NCBI GenBank assembly: GCA_050486265.1
Contig: JBJHCY010000008.1
Span: 1-64,000 of the forward strand
Length of the DNA: 64,000 bases
Source: SLFH01 sp050486265
GTDB taxonomy: Bacteria; Planctomycetota; Phycisphaerae; Phycisphaerales; UBA1924
Direction: 5' to 3'
Shown here: one piece after another, positions 1 through 8,794 of the stretch
Layout of the letters: each line of letters opens with the position of its first letter
How positions within the stretch are numbered: position 1 is the stretch's first letter
Made by a program: the position numbers and the translations under genes
Notes under the pieces: generated by a model
What the model was told of the DNA's origin: nothing
The model's input: the letters and a program-made list of their open reading frames with translations, nothing else
Databases searched by the model: none

Positions 1-27
1 GCCGAACGATCGATCGGTAACCACGGC

Positions 28-80
28 TTCCCTGCCTTTCTGTCGCGACAACTACGGATCGGCAGGGAACGCCTTTTTTC
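28..80 (+). terminator. Rho-independent terminator of a gene upstream of the window
   Basis: A 9-bp perfect stem (28-36 with 61-69) encloses a 24-base loop that contains its own small palindrome at 41-50. It is followed by six T residues at 74-79. This is a plausible intrinsic terminator for a plus-strand gene that ends before the window. It matters for the next gene because that reading frame is open back through this hairpin to the window edge, yet translation from upstream of it is unlikely. Confidence 0.55.
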
Positions 81-88
81 ATGCGCGA

Positions 89-2119
89 TTGCTGAAAATT
101 CTTCCCTTCAGTTCACGGCGTTGCCCGGAGGGGCGCGACCTCGCCCGACTGCGTGCGCTGGAGGCGCGGCCCTCAGAGACGGTCTTCTCGCCTCTAAGCT
201 GGCCGACGCCGACCGAGGCGAGGCTTGCTTCCGGGCGTCCGGGCCCGGCGTACTGGCAGAACCGGGTGGACCACCGGATCCGGGCGAGGCTGGACGCGGA
301 GGCGAGGCGGATCGAGGCGACACAGACGATCACCTACCACAACCACTCGCCCCACACGCTGGACTACATCTGGCTGCACCTGGAGCAGAACCTGTTCCGC
401 ACCGACAGCCGCGGCACGCGCATGACGCCGCCCGGCACGCGGTTTTCAAGCGAAGACGGGTTCGACGGGGGGTTCGAGATCGGGGAGGTGAGCATCCGTA
501 CGCGGATGACGCTCGACGACGGCCAGCGCTCGCGGACCGGTGAAGGCTGGCTCATGCTCCACGATGCGTTCAAGGTTTACGACGCGTTGGGCAAGCTCGA
601 CCTGCCCGCTTCGCTCGAGCCGGGCGAGAGCGTCGAGATCCGGTTGGCGTGGGCGTTCGACATCCCGGGCTACGGCGCCGACCGGCTGGGCGTCGAGGAT
701 GTCGAGCAGGGGACGATCTTCCAGCTCGCCCAGTGGTTCCCGACGCCCGTCAAGTACGACGATGTGAACGGCTGGAACACGATGCCGTATGTCGGCGCGG
801 GCGAGTTCTACACCGACTTCGGGAAGTATGAGGTCGAGATCACGGCGCCGCGGAGCTACATCGTCGGCGCGACCGGTGTGCTGCAGAACCCCGAGGCCGT
901 GCTGACGCGGGCGCAGATCGACCGGCTCGCCGAGGCGTCCAAGGGCCCCGAGACGGTGATGATCATCGGGCCCGATGAGGTCGGGACTGCGGCGATCCGC
1001 CCGGCCGGGGAGGGCGAGCTGACCTGGCGGTTCGAGGCGGAGGAGGTCCGCTCGTTTGCGTGGACGGCCAGCGACGCGTTCATCTGGGACGCCGCGGCGG
1101 TGCAGGGTTCGAGCGTCGGCACGATGGCGCACTCGCTGTACCCCAAGGAGGCGCTGCCGGTTTGGGAGACCGCGACGGACATGCTCCGCTTCGCCATCGA
1201 GGGGTACAACCGGCGCTGGTTCGAGTACCCGTATCCGACGGCGATCAATGTGTCGGGGCGTGTGCGCGGGATGGAGTACCCGATGATCCTGTTCAGCCGC
1301 AACAGGCAGAGCGAGCGGGGGCTCTACGGGCTGACGACGCACGAGATGGGGCACAACTGGTTCCCGATGATCGTGAACACCGACGAGCGTCGGCACATGT
1401 GGTTCGACGAGGGGCTGACGAGCTTCATCAATATCTACTCGAATCTGGAGCGGTACCCCGACGCCGAGCCGCGCCGGGGCAACCCGCGAGCGTTCGCCCG
1501 CGAGATGCTCGAGAACGAACCGATCGGCCAGCCCTCGATGACCTACCCCGACCTGGTGCACCCGGGGCTGCGCGGCTACCTGATGTACAGCAAGCCGGCG
1601 ATCGCGCTCTACCAACTCCGCGAGTTCGTGCTCGGGCCTGACCGGTTCGACGACGCGTTCAGGGCCTACATCAACGCGTGGGCCTTCAAGAGCCCGCAGC
1701 CCGCGGACTTTTTCCGCATGATGGAGGACGGGGCGGGCGAGGATCTTTCGTGGTTCTGGCGCGGATGGTTCTACGAGAACGGCGTGCTCGATCAGGCGGT
1801 CGTGGGCGTCGAGCACGAGTACGCCGATGAAAACGCGAACGGCCGGATTCTGGCGGCGAACATCAAACTCGAGAGCCGCGGCGAGCTGGTGATGCCCGTC
1901 GAGATGCAGCTTTCGTTCGAGGACGGCTCGTCGATGATCCACCGCGTGCCGGTGTACATCTGGCGCCACGCCGACGCCGCGACGGCGCGCGTCCGCACCG
2001 ATGGAAGGCGTGTCGTCGGCGTGCGGCTCGACCCGCGCGGCTTGCTGGCCGATGTCGATCCGGGCAACGATGTCTGGCCCCGAGAAGAAAGACGCGAGCG
2101 CAGGCGTCGTCAGCGGTAA
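89..2119 (+). CDS. M1-family zinc metallopeptidase (aminopeptidase N-like)
   Basis: Gluzincin peptidase of family M1, expected to remove N-terminal residues from peptides. The zinc motif HEMGH is at residues 418-422 and the third ligand Glu at 441 (in WFDEGL), giving the exact HExxH-18-E spacing. The exopeptidase motif appears as GMEYP before it, a variant of GxMEN common in bacterial members. The first 150 residues form the usual beta-rich N-terminal domain and the C-terminal third the helical and small beta domains. The chosen start is a TTG with no visible ribosome binding site; the first in-frame ATG is at 421, far too late. No signal peptide is seen although relatives are usually exported, so the N-terminus may be damaged or wrongly assigned. 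The function call is firm; the start is not. Confidence 0.85.
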   Translation: MLKILPFSSRRCPEGRDLARLRALEARPSETVFSPLSWPTPTEARLASGRPGPAYWQNRVDHRIRARLDAEARRIEATQTITYHNHSPHTLDYIWLHLEQNLFRTDSRGTRMTPPGTRFSSEDGFDGGFEIGEVSIRTRMTLDDGQRSRTGEGWLMLHDAFKVYDALGKLDLPASLEPGESVEIRLAWAFDIPGYGADRLGVEDVEQGTIFQLAQWFPTPVKYDDVNGWNTMPYVGAGEFYTDFGKYEVEITAPRSYIVGATGVLQNPEAVLTRAQIDRLAEASKGPETVMIIGPDEVGTAAIRPAGEGELTWRFEAEEVRSFAWTASDAFIWDAAAVQGSSVGTMAHSLYPKEALPVWETATDMLRFAIEGYNRRWFEYPYPTAINVSGRVRGMEYPMILFSRNRQSERGLYGLTTHEMGHNWFPMIVNTDERRHMWFDEGLTSFINIYSNLERYPDAEPRRGNPRAFAREMLENEPIGQPSMTYPDLVHPGLRGYLMYSKPAIALYQLREFVLGPDRFDDAFRAYINAWAFKSPQPADFFRMMEDGAGEDLSWFWRGWFYENGVLDQAVVGVEHEYADENANGRILAANIKLESRGELVMPVEMQLSFEDGSSMIHRVPVYIWRHADAATARVRTDGRRVVGVRLDPRGLLADVDPGNDVWPREERRERRRRQR

Positions 2120-2141
2120 CTCGAAGACGCGATGGAAAGAT

Positions 2142-2179
2142 CTGTGGCGCTGGCGGCTTGTCCGCCAGTGTCTTTTTTT
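2142..2179 (+). terminator. Terminator hairpin built from a dispersed 29-base repeat
   Basis: The hairpin stem is 2150-2156 with 2162-2168, followed by a run of T at 2171-2179, 30 bases past the peptidase stop. The 29 bases at 2142-2170 match the reverse complement of 59318-59346 at 27 of 29 positions, so this terminator is also a copy of a dispersed hairpin element. Confidence 0.7.
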
Positions 2180-2316
2180 ATTGGTGATTGGCGAGTGGTC
2201 TTGCGTGCTTTGCGAAGTTGGTCGTTGAACGGATGGCATTGACGCGGAGACGCGATAGCACCGAGTTCTTGCGGAGGTCGGGGGCGCGATCGCGCGGCGC
2301 AGTTCATCCGGTGTAA

Positions 2317-2569
2317 GCCCCGGAGGGGCGCGGGGTTGTAGCCACGGGTGGAGGCGTGCGCAGCACGCCGGAACCCGTGGACGGCGTCTTTCATGATACT
2401 CCGCTCTGAAGGGGCGGAGGAAGTGTTCGACACGAGTCACGCTGCGGTTCCTTCGCCCCTTCAGGGCGAAGTATGTGTCGTTCCGCTGTCCACGGGTTGC
2501 GCTCCGACCGACGCTGCGCGTCGGCCTGCGCTCCACCCGCGGCTACAACCCATCGCTCCTTCGGAGCGA
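2317..2569. repeat. Nested-palindrome dispersed repeat, copy 1
   Basis: About 253 bases with a two-arm structure. The left arm (2317-2380) holds an outer stem around an inner hairpin built on GGCGTGCGCAGCACGCC. The right arm (2490-2569) repeats the scheme. The two arms also pair with each other: GTTGTAGCC at 2335-2343 is complementary to GGCTACAAC at 2541-2549. Small hairpins flank and fill it (2317-2329, 2452-2469, 2553-2569). It matches copies at 22130 and 40337 and a half copy at 23991. The rest of the 600-base gap 2120-2718 shows no gene; short frames inside the repeat are spurious. Confidence 0.8.
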
Positions 2570-2718
2570 GGGAGGCGAACGGATCTCCATGCAGCCGGCT
2601 TCGTATTTCGGCATTGGTGAGTTGAACGCACGCCATCGTGTCAGGGACGCAACGGCGCCGACCTCCTTTGGAGGTCGGCAGCACGGGAGCACCGTTGTCT
2701 TCGGCTGGCTTCGGCGCC

Positions 2719-4440
2719 TCAGTGCAGGACGCGGAAGACTTCGGCCTGGTCGGTCAGGCCGGCGGCGACTTTTTCCATCGCGTCGTCGCGCATGGTTTTG
2801 AAGCCCTGGTCGACGGCGAGGTGCTTCAGGCGGACGCCGTCGGTGCGGGTGCCGATCATCTCGCGGAGTTCGTCGGTGATGACGAGGAGTTCGTGGACCG
2901 CGAGGCGTCCCCGGTAGCAGAGGCCGAAGCACTGCTCGCAGCGGGCGCCGTCGAGCGTGCCCTGCCCGTTGCAGGCGGGGCAGAGCTTGCGGACGAGGCG
3001 CTGGGCGAGCACGCCCAGCAGCGAGCTGGTGACGAGGAAGGGCTCGACGCCGATATCGATCAAGCGCGGGATGGCGCTGGGCGCGTCGTTGGTGTGCAGC
3101 GTGGCGAGCACGAGGTGGCCCGTCAGCGAGGCCTGGATCGCGAGCGACGCGGTTTCTTGGTCGCGGACCTCGCCGACGAGGATCACATCGGGGTCCTGGC
3201 GGAGCAGGGCGCGGAGGCCGGTCGCGAAAGTCACATTCCGCTTGGGGTTCACCTGCATCTGGCTGATGCCCTGCAGGCGGTACTCGACCGGGTCTTCGAT
3301 CGTCATCACATTGCGGCTGGCGCGGTCGATGCGTCCGAGGGCCGCGTACAGCGTGGTGGTCTTGCCCGAGCCGGTGGGGCCGGTGACCAGCACCATCCCG
3401 TTGGGACGCTCGATCATGTCCATCAGCGAGCCCTGGAGTCGCTTGGACATGCCGACGGCGTCGAGGTCGAGCTGGGTCTGCGCCTGGTCGAGCAGGCGGA
3501 GGACGATGCGCTCGCCGTAGATCGTGGGGATGACCGACAGGCGGATGTCGATCTTTTTCTGTCCGATGCGGACGGTGGTCTGGCCGTCCTGCGGGGAGTG
3601 GCGGTTGGCGATGTCCAGCTCGGTCATGACCTTCAGGCGTGAGCTGATGGCCGGCGCGAGGGAGATCGGGGGGGTGAACGCGTCGATCAGCATCCCGTCG
3701 ACACGGAAACGGATGACCAGCCGGTTCTCCTGGGGGTGGACATGGATGTCGCTGGCCCGCCGGCGCAGCGCCTCGAAAAGGATCATGTTCACCAGGCGGA
3801 TGACCGGCGTCTGGCGGGCGAGCGCCAGCAGGTCGTTGCCGGCGCCGATCGAGCCGGCGGCGGTCTGGATCGCCGACTCGTCGAGGGGCATCTCCTCGAC
3901 GATCTCGGTGACGAGGTCGCCCCGCTGCTCGTAGCCGCGGTTGATGAGGTTTGCGACGGCGGCGCGGGGGCTGAGCACCACGCGGACGGGCATGTCCAGG
4001 CGTTCTTCGATCAGCGAGAAGACGGCCGGCTGCAGTGGGCGGGCCGTCGCGACAGTCATCGTCCGCCCGTCGCTCTCGACGCCGCCGACATGGTGCTCAC
4101 GCGCCGCGTCGGCGGGGATGAGTTCGTAGAAGCGGCTGGAGGATTCGCCTGGCCTGGGCTCTGCGATGAATTCGAGGCCGGTGCGCTCGGCGAGGAGCTC
4201 CAGCGCCCGGTGCTCGTCCATCGCGAGCACTTGCAGCAGCACATCCCAGGGCTCGGTGTCCGAGCCGGGGGCGAGGCGGAACTGCTTGAGCCGCTCGGCG
4301 TCCATCGCGAAGGGGCCGAGCAGCTTGGCGACGCGTGCGAGCTCGTCGGGCCTGGGCCCGACGGGCGCAGCGACGAGCGAGCCCGCGACGGGGCGGGCTT
4401 CTGACGAACCTTTGCGTGCTTTGCCGTTGCGCTTGGCCAT
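2719..4440 (-). CDS. Type II secretion / type IV pilus assembly ATPase (GspE/PilB family)
   Basis: Cytoplasmic hexameric motor ATPase that drives (pseudo)pilus assembly. An N-terminal MshEN-like domain (about residues 30-150) is followed by the ATPase core. The Walker A motif GPTGSGKTTT lies near residue 350, then the Asp box and the VGEVRDQETA Walker B region and the TLHTNDA His box. A C-terminal tetracysteine zinc motif (CPAC then CEQC, about residues 485-510) is characteristic of GspE and PilB and absent from PilT. The length of 573 residues is typical. It starts 9 bases after the secretin gene stop and is surely cotranscribed with it. No pilin, GspF or GspG gene is present nearby, so the sequence does not decide between secretion and pilus roles. 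Confidence 0.93.
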   Translation of the reverse strand: MAKRNGKARKGSSEARPVAGSLVAAPVGPRPDELARVAKLLGPFAMDAERLKQFRLAPGSDTEPWDVLLQVLAMDEHRALELLAERTGLEFIAEPRPGESSSRFYELIPADAAREHHVGGVESDGRTMTVATARPLQPAVFSLIEERLDMPVRVVLSPRAAVANLINRGYEQRGDLVTEIVEEMPLDESAIQTAAGSIGAGNDLLALARQTPVIRLVNMILFEALRRRASDIHVHPQENRLVIRFRVDGMLIDAFTPPISLAPAISSRLKVMTELDIANRHSPQDGQTTVRIGQKKIDIRLSVIPTIYGERIVLRLLDQAQTQLDLDAVGMSKRLQGSLMDMIERPNGMVLVTGPTGSGKTTTLYAALGRIDRASRNVMTIEDPVEYRLQGISQMQVNPKRNVTFATGLRALLRQDPDVILVGEVRDQETASLAIQASLTGHLVLATLHTNDAPSAIPRLIDIGVEPFLVTSSLLGVLAQRLVRKLCPACNGQGTLDGARCEQCFGLCYRGRLAVHELLVITDELREMIGTRTDGVRLKHLAVDQGFKTMRDDAMEKVAAGLTDQAEVFRVLH

Positions 4441-4449
4441 CGCTGCAGG

Positions 4450-7164
4450 TCAGCCGCCGCGATCGCTGCCGGGCGAGTATGGGATCCGGACCGGGTTCAG
4501 CGGCGGGATGTCCGGCGCGATATCGGCGATGCGTCTCGGCCCTTCGGTGATGAGGCGGTGGCCCCCGAAGTGCTTGTCGCCGAGGATGCGCGGGGTGATG
4601 AAGACATACAGCAGTTCGCCGGTCTGCACTTTCTGTGTGTCGCGGAAGGCGAGGCCGATGAGCGGGATGTCGCCGAGGATGGGGACCTTGATGACCGTGT
4701 CGCGGATGGTGTCCAGCGAGATCCCGCCGACGACGATGGTCGCGTCGGAGGGAATGGTCACCGAGTCGGCCTCGACGGTGCGGTCGTCGATGGGCGGGGG
4801 ATTGCCCTCGGTCCCGCTGAAGCTCGAGAGGGTGATCGTGTACGCCAGGCGGAGATAGCCGCCCGAAGAGATCCGCGGCGTGACCAGGAGCGAAGTGCCG
4901 GCCTCGGCGAACTCGGTCGAGACGACCTCGCTGCCGCCGGGGGTGATCGTCGACTGCTGGAAGGGTTCCTGGCGGACGCTGATGATCGAGGCGGTCTCGT
5001 TGTTGTCGACGAGCAGCGAGGGGTTGGCGACGACCTTCGCGTCGGTGACGGTCTGGATGGCGTTGATGACGAAGGGGAGCTGGTCGGAGAGGATCAGCGC
5101 GCTGGTCAGGCCCCGGAGGTTGGGGTTCACTTGACGCAGATCGGTGATCCCCCCGCCCTCCAAGGGCGAGGTCAGCCCGAAGTTGGACTGCAAGAGCCCG
5201 CCCGAGCCGCCCGCGTTGATCAGTTGGGTTTCGACGGCGAGGCGAAAGTCGTCGGAGTTGGTGAGGCTGACGATCTGGACATCGATGTAGACCTGCGGCC
5301 TGCGGACATCGATCTTGGCGATGATCCGCTCCAGCTCGGACTGCTGACGCTGCGGGGCGCGGATGAGGAGTTGGTTGTTGGCGGTGTCGGCCGCGATGAG
5401 GACCTGGTCGGGGCGTCCCGTGAAAGCGGCCTCGCCGGCCGCGGCGCCTGCGCCGGGGTCGCCCGGGGGTTGGGGGACGCGCCCGCTGGCGATGTTCCGC
5501 CCTGTGGTGGGCGAACGGGCGCCTGCGCCGCCCGCGCCGGGGAGCAGGCCGCCGCCGTTGGCGGTCTGCGGCTCCTGCAGGAGGATCGCTCGGAGGAGCT
5601 CTCCGACCTGCTCTGCGTCGCCGTGTTCGAGGCGGTACTCGCGGATGACAATGCTCTCGTCCTCGGGCCTGAACTGTTCGACGAGCTGCTGGAGCTTGTC
5701 CTGCTGGGCGGGGGTACCGTAGTAGACGATGTACCCGCGTTCCTCGTCGAGCACGAGCACGGGCCCGCCCTGGAACTGCTGTTGCTGCTGGCCGAGCTGG
5801 CCGAATTGCTGCTGCTGGCCCGGGACGACGAAGCGTCCTGGCTGTTGGAAGCCGGTCTGGAAGCCCCCGCCGAACGGGTCGAACTGATCGACGGAGATCG
5901 TCGTCAGTTCGCCCAGGCCCTGCTGGGCTGCAAAGCGGGCGATGTCGCGCGTCGCGGTGCCGGTGAAGTAGCGCCGGGGCCGGAGCGAGCTGGGCTGATC
6001 GACGATCGAAAGCACCCGTCTGACCTGCTCGGCCTCGTCGGGGCGCCCTCGGAAGATCAGGGCGTTGCCCTGCGGGTCGATCGTCAGTCGTTCGACGAGG
6101 TTTTCCAGCCCGTCGGTGGGGCGGGCGGGGGTTCTCGCTTCGCGCTGCTGCTGGCGTTGGACCTGCTGCGCCTGGCCCGGCGCGACCGCCATCGTCTGCG
6201 GGGCCGAGGCGCCGAGCAGGTCGACGACCCGGTCGCGGGCGACCGGCGCGGCGAGGTTGTTCAGATCGAAGCGGATCCACTCCATCCGGGTCTGTTCGAC
6301 AACGATCCGTTCGACGAGCTCGCTGATCGTCGCGACATCGTCGGGCGAGCTGCTGATGAGGATCAGGCCGAGCTGGTCGAGGTAGCTCACCCGCGCCGGT
6401 CGGTCGCCCAGGATCGTGCGGACCGCGTCGTCGATCGCCGACGGGCGGAGGTTCCGCGTCGGGATCATCTTCGTGGCGATCAGCCCGTCCTCGTCGGCGA
6501 ACTTCGGGCGGATCTGCCCGACCTGCGTCACCTGGTAGAACCCGATGCGGTCGCGGGTGATCGCAAAGCCCTGCTGCTCCAGCAGCGTGTTGAGCAGGGG
6601 CAAAAGCTCGCTCCGCCGGACCGCGAACGACGCGTTGAAAGTCACAGACCCCGAGAGCTGCGGGTCGACCGTCACATTAATCTGCAGCGTCTCGGCGACG
6701 AAGTTGACAAGGTCCAGCAGGTCGACGCCCTCGGTGAAGGCGCTGAAGCGGATCAGGCCTTCGGCGTCCTCTGCCGCCTCGATCTCCTGGGGCGATCGGA
6801 TCGCCATCTCGCCCGGCTGTCGGCCGGGCTGACCCGGGCGGGCGGGCTGGCGTCCCTGCTGCCCCTCCTGGATCGTGCCGCGACGGGTCCCCTGAAGCGT
6901 TTCGAGCTCCTCGCGGGTCGCCTGATCGCGGAGTTCTTCACGGGCCTCGGCGGCTTCCTCGGCCGCGGCCCGGACATCCCGCGTCTCCTGCCCCTGGCGG
7001 CCGGTCACGGTGCGGGGTTGGCCGTCGTCCTCGGACTGCGCCAAGGCTTGGACGGGCGCCATCCACAACGCCAACGCGACGCCCGCCGCGGCGGCCATTC
7101 GGAGGGGCGGGCGGTTCATCGTGCGGGCGCTGCTTCGGCGTCGATCCATCGGCGTCTTCTCCAT
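4450..7164 (-). CDS. Secretin (GspD/PilQ-like outer-membrane pore)
   Basis: Outer-membrane multimeric channel of a type II secretion or type IV pilus-like system, 904 residues. The C-terminal secretin domain is clear: VVANPSLLVDNNE, then LLVTPRISSGGYLRL, then VGGISLDT and VPILGDIPLIGLAFR ending in LLYVFITPRIL. Upstream are several N-type repeats separated by a Gln-rich stretch (about residues 465-495) and a Gly/Pro/Ala linker. The N-terminus has a signal peptide ending near ALAQS. Starts at 7164, 7149 and 7119 are possible; 7164 is chosen because AGGG precedes it at good spacing, and the longer frame to 7260 would run into the divergent gene. Forms an operon with the ATPase that follows. Confidence 0.9.
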   Translation of the reverse strand: MEKTPMDRRRSSARTMNRPPLRMAAAAGVALALWMAPVQALAQSEDDGQPRTVTGRQGQETRDVRAAAEEAAEAREELRDQATREELETLQGTRRGTIQEGQQGRQPARPGQPGRQPGEMAIRSPQEIEAAEDAEGLIRFSAFTEGVDLLDLVNFVAETLQINVTVDPQLSGSVTFNASFAVRRSELLPLLNTLLEQQGFAITRDRIGFYQVTQVGQIRPKFADEDGLIATKMIPTRNLRPSAIDDAVRTILGDRPARVSYLDQLGLILISSSPDDVATISELVERIVVEQTRMEWIRFDLNNLAAPVARDRVVDLLGASAPQTMAVAPGQAQQVQRQQQREARTPARPTDGLENLVERLTIDPQGNALIFRGRPDEAEQVRRVLSIVDQPSSLRPRRYFTGTATRDIARFAAQQGLGELTTISVDQFDPFGGGFQTGFQQPGRFVVPGQQQQFGQLGQQQQQFQGGPVLVLDEERGYIVYYGTPAQQDKLQQLVEQFRPEDESIVIREYRLEHGDAEQVGELLRAILLQEPQTANGGGLLPGAGGAGARSPTTGRNIASGRVPQPPGDPGAGAAAGEAAFTGRPDQVLIAADTANNQLLIRAPQRQQSELERIIAKIDVRRPQVYIDVQIVSLTNSDDFRLAVETQLINAGGSGGLLQSNFGLTSPLEGGGITDLRQVNPNLRGLTSALILSDQLPFVINAIQTVTDAKVVANPSLLVDNNETASIISVRQEPFQQSTITPGGSEVVSTEFAEAGTSLLVTPRISSGGYLRLAYTITLSSFSGTEGNPPPIDDRTVEADSVTIPSDATIVVGGISLDTIRDTVIKVPILGDIPLIGLAFRDTQKVQTGELLYVFITPRILGDKHFGGHRLITEGPRRIADIAPDIPPLNPVRIPYSPGSDRGG

Positions 7165-7252
7165 CGGCGACCCTAGCGTAGCCGAAACCTGTCTTGTACG
7201 CGGCCCGCAGCGCCGGGTTGAGCCATCGCGGCCGTTCCTACGCTTTGCGCCC

Positions 7253-8233
7253 ATGCGCATCGTCAGTCTCGTTCCTTCTGCGACAGAGATCCTCTGCCTT
7301 CTCGGCGCCGCTGGCCGTCTGGTCGGCCGAAGCCACGAGTGCGACTACCCGGCCTCTGTCGCGGGGGTTCCCGTGCTGACCGGCCAGCGGACCTCGTACG
7401 CCCTCGGCGGTTCTGCGGCAGTCGACCTTGAGGTCCGCCAAAGCCTGGAGGCGGGCGAACCCTTGTACACGCTCAACGCCGAACAGCTCGCCGGCTTGCG
7501 TCCGGACCTGATCATCACGCAGGATCTCTGCTCGGTCTGCTCGATCGACCTGAACAGCGTCCGAGCAGCGGTCGAGGCGATCGGGGCCGAAACCGGGCAG
7601 AGCCCCCGCCTGCTGAGCCTGAACCCCAAGGGCGTCGAGGATGTGCTCGACGACATTCTGCGGGTCGGCGAGGCGATCGGCGAGGCCGAGCGGGCCCGGG
7701 CCGAGGTCGTCCGCCTCCGCGAGCGGCTGTATCGTGCCCAAGAATTCGTCAACGCCTACGACGAGGGGCCGGTCGTCGGCTTTCTGGAGTGGACAGACCC
7801 GATTTTCGTCGCCGGGCACTGGACCGTGCAGATGATCGAGCGGGCCGGGGGGCGCCATCCGCTGAACGAGACGATCGCCGCCAAGGGCTCGGGGGCCGGG
7901 GCGGGGATGGGCCAAGGGCAGCGTCTGGCGGGGCCCTCGGTGCGTGTGCCGCCGGAGGTGTTTTGTGCGGTCAAGCCCGAGGCGCTGATCGTGTGCCCGT
8001 GCGGGCTGACGCTCGATGAGGGGCTTGCCGAGACGCGCCGCCTGTCGCTGGAAGACTGGTGGGAGAGCCTGCCGGCGGTGCGGAGCGGGCGGGTCGCGGT
8101 GGTCGACGGCAACCAGATGTTCAACCGCCCCGGCCCGAGGCTGGTCGACGCGTTCGAGTGGTTGGTCGGCTGGCTCCAGGGCCGGCCGGGGCTGACGCCA
8201 ACAGGTTTTCCATGCAAGCCCTGGATCGGGTAA
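7253..8233 (+). CDS. Cobalamin-binding (BtuF/TroA-like) substrate-binding protein
   Basis: Periplasmic-binding-protein fold of the BtuF type, 326 residues. The N-terminus MRIVSLVPSATEIL and then LVGRSHECDYP are hallmarks of the cobalamin-binding branch of the metal/vitamin-B12 binding family; the segment with LITQDLCSVC also fits. No signal peptide is visible, which is common for the stand-alone bacterial members whose exact role is unsettled. The longer frame back to 7010 would overlap the secretin gene, so the ATG at 7253 is preferred. It is divergent from the secretin and has no permease partner beside it; the ABC ATPase at 12436 is 4 kb away and any link is speculative. Confidence 0.8.
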   Translation: MRIVSLVPSATEILCLLGAAGRLVGRSHECDYPASVAGVPVLTGQRTSYALGGSAAVDLEVRQSLEAGEPLYTLNAEQLAGLRPDLIITQDLCSVCSIDLNSVRAAVEAIGAETGQSPRLLSLNPKGVEDVLDDILRVGEAIGEAERARAEVVRLRERLYRAQEFVNAYDEGPVVGFLEWTDPIFVAGHWTVQMIERAGGRHPLNETIAAKGSGAGAGMGQGQRLAGPSVRVPPEVFCAVKPEALIVCPCGLTLDEGLAETRRLSLEDWWESLPAVRSGRVAVVDGNQMFNRPGPRLVDAFEWLVGWLQGRPGLTPTGFPCKPWIG

Positions 8234-8236
8234 TCT
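8231..8236 (+). promoter_or_regulatory. Possible -10 box for the cysteine peptidase gene
   Basis: TAATCT lies about 50 bases before the next ATG and overlaps the stop of the preceding gene. No convincing -35 box is seen. Confidence 0.25.
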
Positions 8237-8284
8237 CCGCGCGCGGGCGCGGTCGGCGTCCCGCGATATGAGGAGGCCCGCGCC

Positions 8285-8785
8285 ATGAAAGTTCCGATGT
8301 GCGTCGCCAAGTCGATGTTCGGACGCGGCGATTACGACAAGACCCGGGTGCAGCCCGCCAGCGCCGGGAAGTTCAGCTACCCGATCCCGTATCAGAAGCA
8401 GGTCCACGCCAACATGTGCGGCGACGCGTGCGTGCACATGATGGGCCAGTTCCACGGCTTCCCTGTCAACATCAACATGCGGGACAATCCCAGAGGCGCG
8501 TTCTCAGGGCTGGACGAGAACGACATCACACAGAGTTACCCCCTTCATGTGAGGGCGACGCCGAACTCGGCCGCCGGGCTCCGCCAAATGCTTTCGACGC
8601 ACGGCCCGCTGATGTGCTCGGGGGCGTACTGCCGCATGGGCGTGCTGGGCGACCAGGGCCACTGGGTCGTGCTCAAGGGGTACGACCAGCAGAGCTTCTA
8701 CATCCACGACCCGTGGCACGGCCCAAACACGCCCTGGGATCAGACGAGCTTCGTCAACGCGTTGGGGACGGTGATCTCGGCGTAG
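8285..8785 (+). CDS. Small papain-fold / C39-like cysteine peptidase
   Basis: A 166-residue single-domain protein. The pattern Q39-x5-C45-G-x-A-C followed by H126 in GHWVVLKG and D142 in HDPWHG matches the Gln, Cys, His, Asp layout of C39 and related papain-like peptidases. The start is supported by AGGAGG at 8271-8276, nine bases before the ATG. There is no signal peptide, no ABC exporter fusion and no adjacent double-glycine substrate, so it is not an ordinary bacteriocin leader peptidase. The target is unknown. It converges tail to tail with RNase R, leaving nine bases between stops. Confidence 0.65.
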   Translation: MKVPMCVAKSMFGRGDYDKTRVQPASAGKFSYPIPYQKQVHANMCGDACVHMMGQFHGFPVNINMRDNPRGAFSGLDENDITQSYPLHVRATPNSAAGLRQMLSTHGPLMCSGAYCRMGVLGDQGHWVVLKGYDQQSFYIHDPWHGPNTPWDQTSFVNALGTVISA

Positions 8786-8794
8786 CGGCGGGAC

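Noticed and set aside
2348..2801. Short open frames with RNPWTA-like peptides near the repeat copies
   Set aside because: They are translations of the palindromic repeat, recurring at each copy in several frames; not genes.
4558..7176. 872-residue plus-strand open frame over the secretin gene
   Set aside because: Antisense shadow. The minus-strand frame has unmistakable secretin motifs.
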